Part shown: positions 37,802 to 52,200 of the stretch, piece after piece | How the letters are laid out: the number at the start of each line of letters is the position of its first letter | How positions within the stretch are numbered: position 1 is the stretch's first letter | Origin: Euryodendron excelsum | Taxonomy: Eukaryota > Streptophyta > Magnoliopsida > Ericales > Pentaphylacaceae | Direction: 5' to 3' | NCBI GenBank assembly: GCA_033060915.1 | Contig: CM065381.1 | Coordinates: 33,058,836-33,122,835 of the forward strand | DNA length: 64,000 bases | Made by a program: the position numbers and the translations under genes | The notes under the pieces: generated by a model | Database searches by the model: none | What the model was told of the DNA's origin: nothing | Seen by the model: only the letters and a program-made list of their open reading frames with translations

Positions 37802-38502
37802 GAATAGAAAATTTATGTATGTCTTCTAATTGTGTAAATTGGTTTTATCAGGTTGATAGGAAAGGTCGCTTCTGATAATGTAATGAATGTGTACTTGGAA
37901 AGCCTATTAAATGTCAACCAAATATCTCCACCTTTGCATTCTTAAGGTTGGGTACTGTTTTAGTGGTTGTTACCTCTTACCTTCTCCCACTACAAAGTTA
38001 AAGACTTTTCCCTGTATATTAATCTACAGTATTTTAGTTCACCTTGCATTGACTTATTCCTCTCTCTCAATAATGTATTTTTGTTTAATAATTCATGAAG
38101 ATTTTCTTCATGTTTAATATTTAAAGCAAAGGCTTCCATCTCTTTCTCTAATGAAATTTCATTATTGCTGCAGGGATTTAAAAGAGTTAGCTAGAAATTA
38201 ATGAATAAAGTAGAGAGGATCAAGGTTCTTCAGCTGGTCACTTTCTACTTAACAGCAACAATTAGGAGCAAAGTTAGAGTAGAACTGGTTCAACAAATAT
38301 GAAGTTACATTCCGATGAGTGATACATTCATTATCAACAAAAGTGGCCATCAGGTAAGTAAAGAGAAAATAAATCAAATCATTACCACCAAATATAAACA
38401 GAAAAAGAAAAATAACTTTTAGGTCTTCAACATTTTTCTTGATTTGGTGATGATTTCTTTGAATTAAATGTGTTTTCTTCTATGGTTAATTTTTGGGTAC
38501 AG
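37802..38502. other. Unassigned sequence before the neprosin exon
   Basis: No secure gene. A GTAAGT donor near 38354, preceded by CCATCAG, could close an upstream exon of the neprosin fragment, but stops lie in the required frame. Confidence 0.35.
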
Positions 38503-38629
38503 CAGCCTATGTTGAAGGAACAACCTTAAATGATTGGGTACCCAAAATTCAGGTTGTCTCAGCTTTGGATATTGGTGGTTCTTTTGGTAAAGATCTCAAT
38601 AGCATTGAAGTTGGTTGGCAGATACTTTT
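38503..38629 (+). pseudogene. Single surviving exon of a neprosin-domain (DUF239) gene
   Basis: Bounded by an AG acceptor (TTTGGGTACAG) and a GTAAGT donor, the segment reads AAYVEG..NDWVPKIQ..ALDIGGSFGKDLNSIEVGWQ. This matches the N-terminal part of the neprosin domain (usual pattern YVEG..INVW.PK.Q..LGGSFG.DLNSIEAGWQ). Neprosin is a secreted prolyl endopeptidase family first described from pitcher plants and large in plant genomes. The expected following exon (PDLYGDN..TYWTSDAY) is not found in the next kilobases, nor is a signal-peptide exon upstream. It is therefore a fragment, either a relic or a captured exon. Confidence 0.7.
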
Positions 38630-39716
38630 GTAAGTGAACTTTCTGGTTACATAATTTATTTCACTATTGAGTCTCATTGTAAAGTGTACATGATTTCACG
38701 TCAGCCCAAATCTTTCAGATAATAATATAAAATTCTTCGCTTATTAGACGTATAAAGACACGAGATGCTATAATTTACTATGCTCAGGCATATTATATTT
38801 CTTTTTGTTTGGGAGGGTTGGAGTGGTGGGGTGTTGACTTTAAGAACATTTTATGAAAAATTACCCAACAACGATTTTCTTATACATATGCTTGTCATTT
38901 TTTTTCTTTTTCTCATATTAGTTAATTATTTAAAGTTAACCATTAGGTAACCCTTGTGGTTATTTTTTCGTTTGCTCATACAACTTTTATTTATGTTTTT
39001 TGGGGCATTTAAAGCATCATTATTTATATCATACAACTAATGTATAATGTTTATTCTCATAAACATATCAAAATTATATTAGTTGATATATATAACATAC
39101 TTATGCTTTATATACCTCAAAAAACATATTTCATCATCCCACTCAAAATTTATTAAACTACAATTTTATCAATCAACAGAAGTATATATATATGTGTCGA
39201 TGCATACATATAGCTGTTGAACAAAAGTATTAATGAGATTTCAACCACAATATATATGCGCCCATACATACACATTGATCAGCTTTTAAGTCCTGTGAAT
39301 TTTCTAACTTGCCCCAAACTTTAGCTTTTGCTCTCTGTGCTTCACAATTTCATAGGGATAAAAAAAGGTTTTTTTTTTTATTTCTTTGTCTGTACACTCA
39401 ATACACTGAATCTTTAGCCTTATCTTTACTCTCAACAGATATAAAAAAGTCAACGTACAAAGTAGTTTTTTTTTTTTTTTTGCACTATCACTTGTCATAT
39501 CTCAACCACTATTGTACTACATAAAATAAATGTTGGTTTTTTCTTCTTTTTTTTGCATATTCACTTGTCATATCTCAATAGCTATTACTTGTCATATCTC
39601 AACAGCTATTGTACTAGATAAAAATAAATGTGTGATAGATAAGAATACAGTTCCGTGTATATATCTACGCAACTTTAGTTTTCTTACTAACCCAATCTCC
39701 TTATCTTTTGTCAATT

Positions 39717-39718
<2 letters not shown>

Positions 39719-39789
<71 letters not shown>
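39719..39789. repeat. (CT)n(TA)n compound microsatellite
   Basis: About 21 CT units run directly into about 14 TA units. Confidence 0.96.
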
Positions 39790-39792
<3 letters not shown>

Positions 39793-41187
39793 GCTTTTTC
39801 TCTTCTCTTCTTTCATAACCCTTTTAGATTTTCTTCTTCTCTCTAAACTTGAGTCCTTTTGACCTAACTCACATCACTCTTTTTCTTTAATCTCTGTTAC
39901 TTTTTCTCTCTTATCATCTTTTACTTCTTTTTCTTTTTTTTCATCCTCATCGATGTACTACGACGAAAAAAAGGTACACAACTTCAAGTTTTTACTCTCT
40001 TCTATTAAATTTTTGATATTTTGATCATTTGTAAGAAACACTAAGAACTTCTTTATTCTTATAGTATATTTTCAATATTTAGATTTTGCTTATGCTGATT
40101 GCTTGTGCAATTTTAATTTGAGTAGTAGTGACAATTTTTTCATTTGCTTCTGTGCTTTTTGTACTACCACAACACCATCACACCAGCACTTTCTCTCTAC
40201 AATCAAACACTCACTGTTCTATTTTTCTCTAATAAAACCAAGTGCGCTCATATTAATCTTCTGAAAAAAAAACCCACCATATCCATATATAGTCAGTGAC
40301 TATGCATCTACTTTAAATAAATTGGCTATTCTTGTGCTTTAGAACATTTTTGTAGCACATAACAGCTTGTCTTAATATTCAATATAATCTTTCAAATAAA
40401 TGTTCATTTTTACTTCAAAAAAATTTTGATTTCTTGTTGAAAGAATTATTTCACAAATACAAACACGTGACAAGAAAAAACCACCCAACAAGCATAAATT
40501 TTTCCTGTTCATTAGTTTCCAAATTTTTATTATGGTTTGACTGTTCATAAATATCTGTTACATCTATTCTATAATTCTACTGCTTCTTTTGCAGAGTTGA
40601 AGTGATTACACTTTTAACCTATCAATCAATTGTGAGCTTTTAAATTTAATATTTTTATTTGTTGAAAAATTACTATTTATGCTTTACCTAAGCTGGTAAA
40701 TAACTTTTACTAAGAAAACATAAATTCTAAAGATCATTACTTCTACTATCGTCACTATCACAAGGTAAGTAAAAATCAAGTTTATTTTATACTACAATTC
40801 TAATTTACTTCTCTCAATTTTTTGTTCTAACCTATATTAATTTTGATCTTAAAATGCAAATGATACAATTCAGCAACAACAAACCTGCCAAAACAAAAAG
40901 ACTCAAAAATATCAAACTATACAGACCAAGTCTAACAAATGATGATGCTTTAAACACTCCAAAAAATATAAACAGGTAAACAAATCCATCTGCATCAAAA
41001 TAGTTTTTCATACAACAAAATTTCAATTGATTTACATATATTAATTTAACCTTGTTTTCATTTTGTAGGCAATGGGATCAAAAGAAGGGAAAAAAGATCT
41101 CTTTTGATAAAATCAATTCTTTCCCGCCTGACGTACGTATTTCTCGCCCTCCAATTCTCCAAAATGGGCGAGATAGTAGATGTAGAC

Positions 41188-41190
<3 letters not shown>

Positions 41191-41247
<57 letters not shown>
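41191..41247. repeat. (CT)n microsatellite
   Basis: About 28 uninterrupted CT units. Confidence 0.96.
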
Positions 41248-41251
<4 letters not shown>

Positions 41252-43185
41252 GATAAAGTATTGTTTATCACAATACTTTAGCAAGTATATTATAAATTAT
41301 TTTACGCAATGTAATACAATTGATATAAATTCTAATGTTTCAGTTAATATTAATTCTTACGAAATAAATTCTTTCACTTTCACTTCTAACTACAAAATCC
41401 AAGAAACAAGTTTTATCCTTCCTTTAGTTGCGCACTTATTGGGCAGCAACCCATCACTAGTTTCATAAATTTCTTATGTAGTTACCATAGTATTTTTTTA
41501 ATTAGTTGTGTCAAGTTTTTAGGCGACTAATGGTTAGCATGTATTTTAATTGTAGCAAGGATATTGACAATATGTTATCCTGAATTAGTGTCTACGTGTG
41601 TTGATTTCTCCCATACACACCTATGCATAGTGCGCACTTCAAAGTTGCGACTCATGTAGTAAGAAGCTACGATTTATGTGGTTAAAAGTTAAGATTCAAC
41701 TAGTGAAAAGAAGTTTTGATCTATGTAGTCCATTGGTTACAATTCAAGTATAGAATGATGTATAAATTTTTTATATAAAATAATATAATTAAACGAGAAT
41801 TACTTTAAAATAAAATATTATTATAATAATTCTAAATTAAAAAATTAATATCATCATACTATTTTGATAAATTTTTCATACAAAATTTTTAAAATAAGAT
41901 TTATGCGGTAGAACCTACAACTTGTATGGCAAAAGTTGTGATTTATGTCATTAAAGTTACAATTCATGTGGGCGCACCATGCACCTATTTTGAGGGGAGT
42001 GCATTGAAGAGTCGCCATACACACACACACACATATATATATATATAAGCACAAATATAGATATACATGCATAGCTATATGAAAAATTATTTAATGCTTT
42101 TAGAGTATTACGTTATTATTTTTCTGCTACTCACATAGCAATGAGTCTTTCTTCTAAAATGATCAAATGCTCCATCAAGCGCATGAAAAACTTATCTCAT
42201 ATGAGAGAAGAGCAATGACATAAACACTACAAGAGTATTGAATAGTTTCTCATAATACATGTGTATTGATTTATATGTATATAAGTACAGATATGTATAG
42301 AATAAATCAAGTTTTAGGTGGAACTCATTTTTCACAATTCCATCTTACAAAAAAAGAACTAGCGTCCCACTTTGGGAACGTTTGAATGTGTGACAGATTA
42401 ATGGTTCTAATCATAAAGTTAGATTTTTTTGTAAGTTATTACTGGATTGTTATAAAAAAATAAATAAGTTGCGTTTTGACGAGTGTGAGAAGTTCTCGAA
42501 CTAGCTCTAATCAAAGACGGTGTGATTATTCGTAAATGCAGTTGGGGCTTTTATAATCCATATTTAAGAGTCGGGTTTGCGCTTTGAGTTGACGTTTTAC
42601 AAAAAAATATTTGAGTATATGAGTGAGTATTTAATAATTTTAGAATGCCCATATATATTGAATTCTTTTGTGAGTTGCTATAAAATAAAATAAAATGAAG
42701 AACCAAATTTTATTAACAAAATCATAAACTAGGCTTTTTTTTTTATTTTAAATTTTTTTTACGACGTTTGTAGAATGTAGAAGCCTAGTAGTATATAGGC
42801 AAAGGCTTAAACTACTGTGCAGGCTTTTAGTAAAATGACAAAAAAGCCCTCAAAGAAAGGATTAAGGAGAAGGCCGTCCACTGAGCTAACATGTGCTTTT
42901 CTTCTGCCGTAACATTTCTGATCTGCAAATTAATATATATATATATATTCACACTCATATACGATACAGATGCTGTACCTGTTTATACAGATTACATATA
43001 GAAAGGATGCTGTACATAAATGAAAAAGCCAGCTAAATCTCCATTATTTCCTTCCACCTCTTCGACCCTTCCCCTTTCTCTCTCTATAGAGAAAGATACA
43101 CCCAGCAGTCGATCGATTCCTCTCTCCTCTTTCGCTTTCTCTCTCATCAACTGCGGCCAAGAGGAAGAACAGAACGCGTAGACAC

Positions 43186-43212
43186 AGAGAGAGAAAAGAG
43201 AGAGAGAGAGAG
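43186..43212 (+). promoter_or_regulatory. GA-rich tract in the RING1 leader
   Basis: AGAGAGAAAAGAGAGAGAGAG lies about 50 bp upstream of the RING1 ATG, so it is probably in the 5' untranslated region. GA repeats are bound by plant BPC/GAGA factors; that this happens here is inference. Confidence 0.4.
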
Positions 43213-43261
43213 GACCGAAAGGGGAACCCAGAAACCAAAGTTTGTTTCGTTCGAAGGATCA

Positions 43262-46200
43262 ATGCCTGCACAGAAGCGTCATTCGTCGTCAGACAATCTT
43301 GTTCACGATGAGGACTCTCTGCAACAGCACTACCGCCGCAAGCAATCGCGACGCGAACGAGGAGCTGAAGAGGAAGGAGAGCGAGAGCGAGACGGAGACG
43401 ATGAAGAAGAAGTGAAAGAAGAAGAAGACCCAGAAGGAGAGGGTAACGTATCGTGTTTGTTTATCCCTTCATGTTTGATATACAAGTTTGTGTGTATAGA
43501 ATCTATAGTTTGTTGGCTTGAATGAATTTGTCTTTGTTTGACGATCGATTGTGGGTTTGATTGATACTCTCAGATTCCGATGGAAGCCGTTCGTCCGACG
43601 ACCCTGCAAAACTATCTGAGTACTCCTTCTCGCTCTCTGGATATAGATGTGTATATATGTAGATGTTCGGATGTGCTTCGGTTTAATTTTTCTCTTGGGT
43701 TGCATGTCTTTGCTATACATTGTTTCTCTGCCTATCCTTTGATTAGTGGTCCGTTCGAATGCATCTGCTTTATTGTCTTTCTCTATCTTCAATGTCTCTG
43801 CTTTCATAGTTGCTACGGCTAGGTTTTGCTTTTCTTACGATCGTTTCTGAGCATTGATACGTGTATATGGAGTATCGAGATTATTTGACTCGAGTACTGC
43901 TGGTTTCCCTTGGGCTCGATGAATGTGTTTGGATGAATTTTGGGTTGGTTGGACGAAGTTGATTGCGGCTTTGCTTTGACCTTAGGTTCGGCCTTGATTT
44001 AGTGCGAAAGAGGTTGTTGCATGTGGCAATTTAAGTTTCCTCAGTTCTTGCAGTTTTCTTATCTATATTCGTATGGCTATAGTTTTACAATCCCGTTGTT
44101 GGGCATGTTCGTAAGATTGTGCGAGATGCAGTATTGTGATTTCCCGTCTTCATATGGTCTCTGGAACATGCTCATTCTGCGGAGATTGTTTTTTCAGAAT
44201 TCATTTGAGTTGGTAGGTGAACAAATTTTTATGTGGGTGTAACCAACTACTATGAAATGTTGCCATGTTGTATGTTGGCTTTACAGAAAAAATCCCACTT
44301 AGATTACTCCATTTTTACCCTTTTATACATCTGTCTGTCTGCCTAATAACAGCAGCTAAAACCCTTCATTAGCTAGCATGTGCATGCTTTTATGTATGCT
44401 TGTTTATTGTTCCTTTTTGTTTTGTTCTTAGGCAAAAGACTTATGCTTTATTGCCGCTTTACTTAAAAATTCCCAACTTCGATTATCTCTGTTTTTATTT
44501 TTTCTTTTCCCCCTTTGCACTGTCTCTGCATTTTACTCTTACGAGCATTTTATGGAGTTTGACCAACTGTTCTAGCACTCTGCCTTTAATATTGTTGTTT
44601 CTACTTTGTTACTGAATTGGAATGGATAATGTTTGCTTTTTGGCTGCTATTGTTTTCGGCATATGATGTTTCTTTCTGGTGGTTTAATGCATGAAACTGT
44701 AAAAGATCCTTAGTGTCGCATTCTGTCCTTGCTTTATTAATAAAGCTTGGCCTTATGCTTTAATCTTGTCATTTATACTTCATTGCTGAATTTGGATGGA
44801 TAATGTTTGCTTTTTGGCTGCTATTCCTTTCGGCATATGATGTTTCTTTCTGGTGGTTTACTGCATAAAAGGTCCTTGCATGTTGCATTCTGGCCTTGCT
44901 TATTAATAAAGCTTGGCCTTATGCTTATTAGTGATACAAGCTCATCTAGATGAGTGAAACAAGATTCTTATGGATAGTCCCAGATGGTTGGGACAAGGCT
45001 TCATTTCATTGAGTTTAATGTGTTTGAGGACGTGCTTGTTAAATTGTTATTGTTGCCAATTTCATATTTTTCTTTTAATTGGACAGTTTCAGATTGTGCA
45101 AATTCTGCTCCCCCCAAAACTCTTATTGTTTGCCGACTATGCACATGGTCAACGTCAAACAAACTTTGGACGTGCTTACGACCAACTTGTCTAAAATATT
45201 GCATATTGATGTGTTGATCACATTGGAAAAATCTACATACATGTGTACATGTGTCATTCATGGAACTGTGGTCAAACATTTGTCGACCTGTGTACTAATC
45301 AAGTCTTTTTGATAAAAGCCCTTGAGTACATGTGTCATTACATTCTTTGTTTCTTGAAGATTCTAGTTTAGCAAGTGAAGGTCTTATTCAATTACTTCAG
45401 TATTTTTCCAAGTGATTCAACTTGCCAGTTCAATGATCTAAGCTAGACTTTTATTCTTTTGATTGATGCAGTAATGAACTTGTCGTGTTCCGCGGGGTTG
45501 ATTGTATAATCTCTGCATATTTGTCTATATCAAAATTTTTTATATTTGAAGAGCAAATGTTTTGCTTTGTGATCCACTTGCATGTCTGTGAGCAATTTAT
45601 TATTAGAAACTCGTGAATATAAATCGTTTGTATCATCAAGTTGGTCTCTTGTTATGTACTACAATATATACCATAATGGAATTGCTTTCTCTAATTTCTT
45701 GTTCGACCATTCGGGCTTCTACTAAGCAAAGAGTGGTGATATAGAGATGCTAGTAAGAAAATGCATTACTAGGAATTTGATATGGGGCCTACATGAGATC
45801 TCAGGTAATCAGTTATATGGTTAATGCTGATATTGTGTTAGTTTTAGGCTCTTAACTTATCTATGTTTCACCAAGAGTTAGATGCTAGGAAGCATAGACA
45901 CTTCTAAAAAAGGGCCATTTTCATGTCGGAGACGTGTGGGTCACTTCTTGACACGTGTACACATGTTGGACATGCGTCTAAGCATCTCCTATTATTTTTT
46001 AGTTAATTTAGAACCGGACACGCTTCTGATACTAGGGGGACATACCAGTCCATCAGTTAGACAAACGTGAAACTCATATTACAAGTTTGAAGAAAACAAC
46101 TTGAGATCCAATGATAAACAAAAACAATGTGAATTTATACTTATGTTTTAAATTGTAAACTTGTTTTCATTGTGTTTTATGTTTGAAAATTATGTTTAAA

Positions 46201-49200
46201 TTATCAATTGAATGTAGTTTTTTATGACGAAATAGTGTTATTTTTCAATATTTTTTGTGATTTGTGGATGCTACATTCATATGCATAGTAAATAAGTATA
46301 TATAACAAATTTTTCTTTGGCTGTCAGTATCCTTATTTTTTAAAAATCACTGTATCTCATGTCCATACATGTGACTGTACTTGTGTCTATATCCATGCTT
46401 CTTAGGTTAGTTGTAAAGGGTATTTTGGTACTTTCAAGTTTTGTTTGGTAGGGCTATAGTAATTGTCCATGGGTCCTATTTTAGGTATAGATTTGTTATT
46501 AGTTAGGAGATCCCAGCAATTGGTATTATTTATGCTATGCATCTATTCAAGAGTAGTTGAGTATATCAGAACCTGAGATTGTGTTTGTGCGATTTTGCTT
46601 ATACCTTGTGAGGATGAAGTCCTTGAAAATCTTGTTCTTGTCCTTCGAAACTAAGCCAATTCCAGCCCTTTTCCATTTGGGAAGTTTATAAGATTTTTAT
46701 GCCTTGCTAAAAACTAAATCTAAAATTTGGCCGTGATATAAACCACCACATAACAAGCTGTAGGCAGCATCATGCCAAGTTTCCTAAAGCTTGACAACGT
46801 CAGTGGTGGCTGGTAAGGCATTTCAGTACTAAGAACTCTTCTCTTTTGTTGTATGGTGATGAGGGCTATAAACAAGAGGAACTGTGGCAGTCTCAGTGCA
46901 AGTACTACAATTATTGACTGTTGTCTTAGTCAAAGATCTGAAACATTCCCACATTACTACTGAATTAATGTAGTGTCTAATCTACAAGAAGGGACTTGCT
47001 TTTTTTTTTACTTCCTCAAACAGATAGTGTGATCACACCATGTAAACTGTAACCTGTATGAAGCCAGTATCTTGTTTGCTCTTTCCTTCCAACACCTTGT
47101 GTGTCCAATAAAGCAATTATTATAAAGAGACACAACTTCACTCTTTTCCCTAGAGCTTAAATGATGGCTGACTTGTTTGACCAATGTGAATTTATTGTTG
47201 ATTGGGTATGGTGTATTTGGTTTTTTTGTACAAGTGATTGGGAATGATGTATTTTTAACTTTATGTCTTTTTGCAGATGGGTACTTGTGGAACTGCCCGC
47301 CCTTCGTACCTACGTACAATGTCCAATATGTCTAGGTATAGTTCTTGTGCTCTTTTACTGTTAAAATCCTTTCGCTTTGATGTGATAATTGTGAAATCAT
47401 TTTCTGCATCTTAGTTTGAACATCGAATATTTATTTCCAAAATCTAGGCACTAATATAGTAATATTGTCCTTTTGAGAGAAAAAAGTGAAACAGTCAAAA
47501 GTGGTCAACCACATGTTTAGCATACGTTCCAATGGATAAAGTTCATGGTTTCAAATGCGTATTATCTAGTGATACTTGATTGTTGGTTTTTTAGTTAAAA
47601 CTTAGAAGTAGTACCTATGTGAAAAATTAATCTATGTTTTCTGGATAAGATTATATAAGTTAGATGTTGCAACTTCTTTTGTTTACGCTGTTAGTTGTTG
47701 TAATGCAATTTCTTTATATTCCAGATATTGCACTTTATCCTCATTAGAATCTGAAATTGCAATCTCGCTTGTTTATCTATGATATAATTAAATACTGATA
47801 TATCATAGATACATATAAAGCAATCTGGCTTCTTTTATACACCTCAACAGTAGAATGGATTTCCATGCTAGAGGTGAAAATATGTGTATGCCTCTGGCTA
47901 TTTTGAAGTGAAAAAACAAAAGTTACCTGCAAGGTCCACTTGCTTCCTAGCTAAGGGTCTATAGGCAAAAGTTCAGGCCTGTAGAACATGGCTATTTTGT
48001 GGTTTTTGTCCACAAGATATGTTTGGTAACCCTGTGGTGTAGCATTTGGACCATTCACCTGGGGCAGGCAGTCAAAACCATTTGTCTCGTTAACCAATAA
48101 CCGAATTGAGGAAGGAGTGATTTGACTCAAGTTCATGGTTGCTCGGGATCATATGAGGCCAACAAAAGCTATGCTACCTGGACTCAGATATAAGTGTCGG
48201 GTGCGGGTACGTGTTCAAGTGTCGGATTCATCTAATTTCATGTTCAAGGACACTAGGACATGGCTTAGATTTCATATTTTTTAATTACTTCTTTTGTGTT
48301 TTTAAGGTAAATTAGCATTTACATGCTAAAATATAGCATTTTATATGTAAAATGATAGTCCTATGCTTAGTTTTATAGTAAACTCAATTAGTTATACATC
48401 CTTGTTAGATGCATTCCAACTAGTGTCGAGTGTTGACTGTCCAACATGAGTACTTCACAAATTTAGAAGAGTCCAAGTAACATAGAACAAAAGTCTGAAT
48501 CTCTGTTGCAGGGACATAACATAGCGACATATATTTGTCATGATAAATGCATGGAGGTGCAGTAAATTGTTAAAACCGGATGCAAACTTGATGAGGATAT
48601 GACAACCATGCACACAAGCAGCTGTCAACTCCTCTCGTCCTTGTCATCCTTCCATGCCCTTCCTGTTATGTGGAAGAATATTCATGTTGCTGTCATAACT
48701 AGTTGGAATAAGGCTTATCAGATCGGGCTCTGGGTTGTATAAGTAAAACAACCCTGCAGTTTAATATATGTTCTGTGATTCCGTATTTTATGTTTTTAAT
48801 AATGAATCAACTTGCATTTAACTATTCTTACAACTGGCGTTCAAGTAAACCCCAAGATGAAACCCCACTCTACAACACAACAGGTGTTCCTTGATGCATA
48901 TGCATCAATTTTTATTTTTTATGAACTAATGGAAAAGCCCGGTCTAATGAGGTTATCTTTTTGGCTTTTGATGCTGCAGTTTTTGTTTATTTATTTTTAC
49001 ATCTGTTGGAATTTTTGGGGATATATTTGAGATTGTACTTTGTATTTTGATTCATTTTCAGTGTAACTAGTACTATGTTTAGATGGGTCCCTTATGTCAT
49101 GTTTAAGGAACTTTGTCGTTACTTAGTCAACAAGTGACGTAGGATGGCCTTCATGATGATTTTTTTCAAACACTTGACTGACAAAATAATATGGTGATTT

Positions 49201-52200
49201 GTATTTTTTTAAAATAAATTTTATGAGATGGAAATGAAAAAGATAAAAGTGAGAAGATAGAATATAAGAGAAGGAGAAAAAGGAGATAAGATAGGCGAAG
49301 AACATTAGGAAGTGAAAAGAAGTTAGCAAAAAAGTCAAGAGGAATCAAGGAGAAGAGATGATATAAAGGATAGAGATATGAAAGTGGATATATAAGAGAA
49401 GAGGACTAGTTGAAGAGTGAAGAAGAGAAAACCAAGAGAGAGATAGAGGTATGCAAACAAAACTGCTGTAATTCAATATTTTCTAAAGATCTGATAATTC
49501 TTCAACACTCCAGCTATATAAATGTGTGTGTGTGTATTACAGGCAATGTCAAGTAGCAAATATATATATATATATAGGATGAAATTGAAAGTCCTAATCC
49601 TATTGAAATTAAAATTCCTAGATAACCCTAATTTCTCGGATGCTGTCTCTGCCTAAATTATGTGCTGAGTTCTCCTCCATGATCTCCAATAAATTCTCCT
49701 CAGCTGAGAAGAAGTCCTCTCCTCCGTCTATATGATGTGCGGAGTTCCCATCCCTGATCCCCATTAACAAGTCTTTCTAGACCATTGGCTTGCTGTCCCA
49801 GAAAATAAGCAGCAATAAGCTGGTAGTGAATTGGTGTCTTGAGAATTTGACAGCTGCAAAACAAAAATATTCATGAAATCCCTAGTGAATAGAATTCCCT
49901 TTCACCTTTTCAGGAAATTACTCTATTTTCTGGAGTTCATTGATTTTTACAACTCCGTTTGGTTTTTCTTGTATTATAGAAAGCAAGAAAAAGAGACAAT
50001 ATTGTTTTTCTTTATTCCAGTCCTTACCTGTGAATCTGTGATGGTTTTTAAACCTAGATTATGAATTTGTGCGACTCAGGTGTCCCTGCAGTTGCTGAAC
50101 CAGCTGAAGAAGTTCAGAAGTCACTGATCATTTATTCGCCTACTCCATTGAACTTTCCGATTCTGGGGCTACTTTTGACAATTGGGCAAATAACATGTCC
50201 TGATGTGTACGCATGCAACGTAAAAAATGCATTCTATTGAAAGAGAGGCTGAAGATATGAGTTATGTTGCAAAAAGAAAAATAACATAGAGAAAGGAAGA
50301 AATTTATCTGTCATGATAGTTTTCAGCTTTATGTAGCTACTAGATATGGCAGCAGGCATTAGGGGGGGAAAAAGATTTCAGATCTTTGTTTTGCAAAAGA
50401 CATAAATTATGTCTTGTTAATCATGTGGCCTGCACTAGGTCATTCTATGATTTCAAGAGTTCTAAACTGGTTCAACTATCATAAACAAGTTGAATGAGGT
50501 CATTCCATGACCTCAAGAGTTTTAAACTGGTTCAACTATTGTAAGCAAGTTGAATGAGGTGAATTAATGTTACAATGAAGTGATTGCAATTATCTTGTGA
50601 TGTTGGTTATATTTGTTTTAACCGCCAATTGATCTGAAATAATCTCTCAGTAGAACTTCTGAATGAGTGCATGGTTCCATGTGGCAGAAGTTATCTTCGG
50701 AAAGAAAAATCATTCCAAGTGATGTAATATCTAAATGGTTCCACGTGGCAGAAGTTTATATTTGGAAGGAGAAATTATTTCATGGTGTGACTTCCACTAT
50801 CGTTTTAACATTTATAGTAGATCTTATATAGGGGTTGATGAAGATGGCCTAATATGGCTTGTGAAGTAAATTATTTTTTTGCCAATTTTGAGTGGATTTT
50901 TATTATGTTCTGTTTAGATATGAATCCTGCAAAAATTCCCATTGCTTTATAATTCTTTCTTTTCATTCATTGGTTGTACTTATAGAAAACTATAGTTTAC
51001 CAGTATTTTTTTAATTACAAGACCATAAAAGAAGAAGTGATTGAATTTAAATCTTGGATAATTGCTACAAGTCTTGGGTATCTACTCCTTGTGCCCAGTG
51101 TGTTTGATTGAAGGCCACATCTTGAGTGTGCTTTTCCTTTTCCATGTTTTCATGTTTTTTAGTTGCTGCAACTATAATTTTCTTACATATGGTGTATCCT
51201 TAAACTGTGGATATATGTATGTTATTATGAACTTATGGCTCCTCTTTCTCATGGTGTATGTAATTATGAACTTAATGAACATATACTTGTCCTTGGATTT
51301 TTAAATCCTTTTGTTTCTTCTCCAAGGAAGTCAAAGATTCTACTGCTGATTTTTTAACATTCTATATGGTAATTCAATAGTTAGTGCATTTATTATGGAA
51401 TCAACTTTAAGGAAACTGAAACTCCTGCAGCTCACTTCCTTCTTAGTGGCTTCTGTGCTTGTTTTTTGCTGAACACCCATGATACATATCAACTTGTTAA
51501 AAGTAATATTATTTTTGCTTTCTGCAGGGATCATTAAGAAAACAAGAACTGTGATGGAATGCTTGCACCGCTTTTGCAGGGAGTGCATTGACAAGTCAAT
51601 GCGTCTGGGGTATGTAACACAACTATTACAACATTGTCATTATTTGATTCAGGGAACAATTGTATGTCTTGTCTTAGATAAAGTAAGTGTTTTGAGAGAC
51701 GTACCAAAAAAGGTGAGCATTTGAGAGTTAGTTTAAATCCTACAACAATTAGATTTATTTACTTACGGTGATAATTAACCTTTGTTACAGGAACAATGAG
51801 TGTCCTGCTTGCCGGACACATTGTGCCAGCCGACGTTCTTTGAGAGATGATCCACGATTTGATGCCCTGATTGAGATTTTATATGAAGATATTGAGAAGT
51901 ATGAGGAGGAGGTAGAAGTATAGTCATGATGCGGCCTGAGTATTTTGCTATTCACATGCCATATTGTGTAATGACAGTTGCCCACTTCTTTGCTGAATAT
52001 CTGGTTTCAGGAACTGGCTTTTCATGAAGAGGAGAAGACTCGCAATAAACAGGTAAGATGTGAGGATAAGTGCGTGTTTGTAGATGTGTGCCATGCTTGC
52101 TTGCTGTACTTGTCCACCCTTTGGCTTTTGCAGGTCTATTAGTACTGTTTTATGGAAGCAGGAGTCGCTTAAACTTGTGATGGTTCCTCATCATAGATGC

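Larger units (their letters stand above)
38630..43020. other. AT-rich intergenic DNA upstream of RING1
   Basis: No gene was recognised. It holds the microsatellites listed separately, T-rich runs, and a (CA)n(TA)n tract near 42018-42050. Reading frames are low-complexity. Confidence 0.45.

Noticed and set aside
41118..41126. TTTCCCGCC, a perfect E2F-type site
   Set aside because: It lies more than 2 kb upstream of RING1 in low-complexity DNA and stands alone; chance is the simpler explanation.
49123..49348. Phe/Leu/Ser-rich reading frames on the minus strand
   Set aside because: They are the complement of a purine-rich intron tract.
50073..50160. Exon-like segment in RING1 intron 3 (VPAVAEPAEEVQKSL)
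   Set aside because: The exon 3 to exon 4 join across it is in phase and conserved within the RING finger; adding the segment would disrupt the finger. No family match was recognised.
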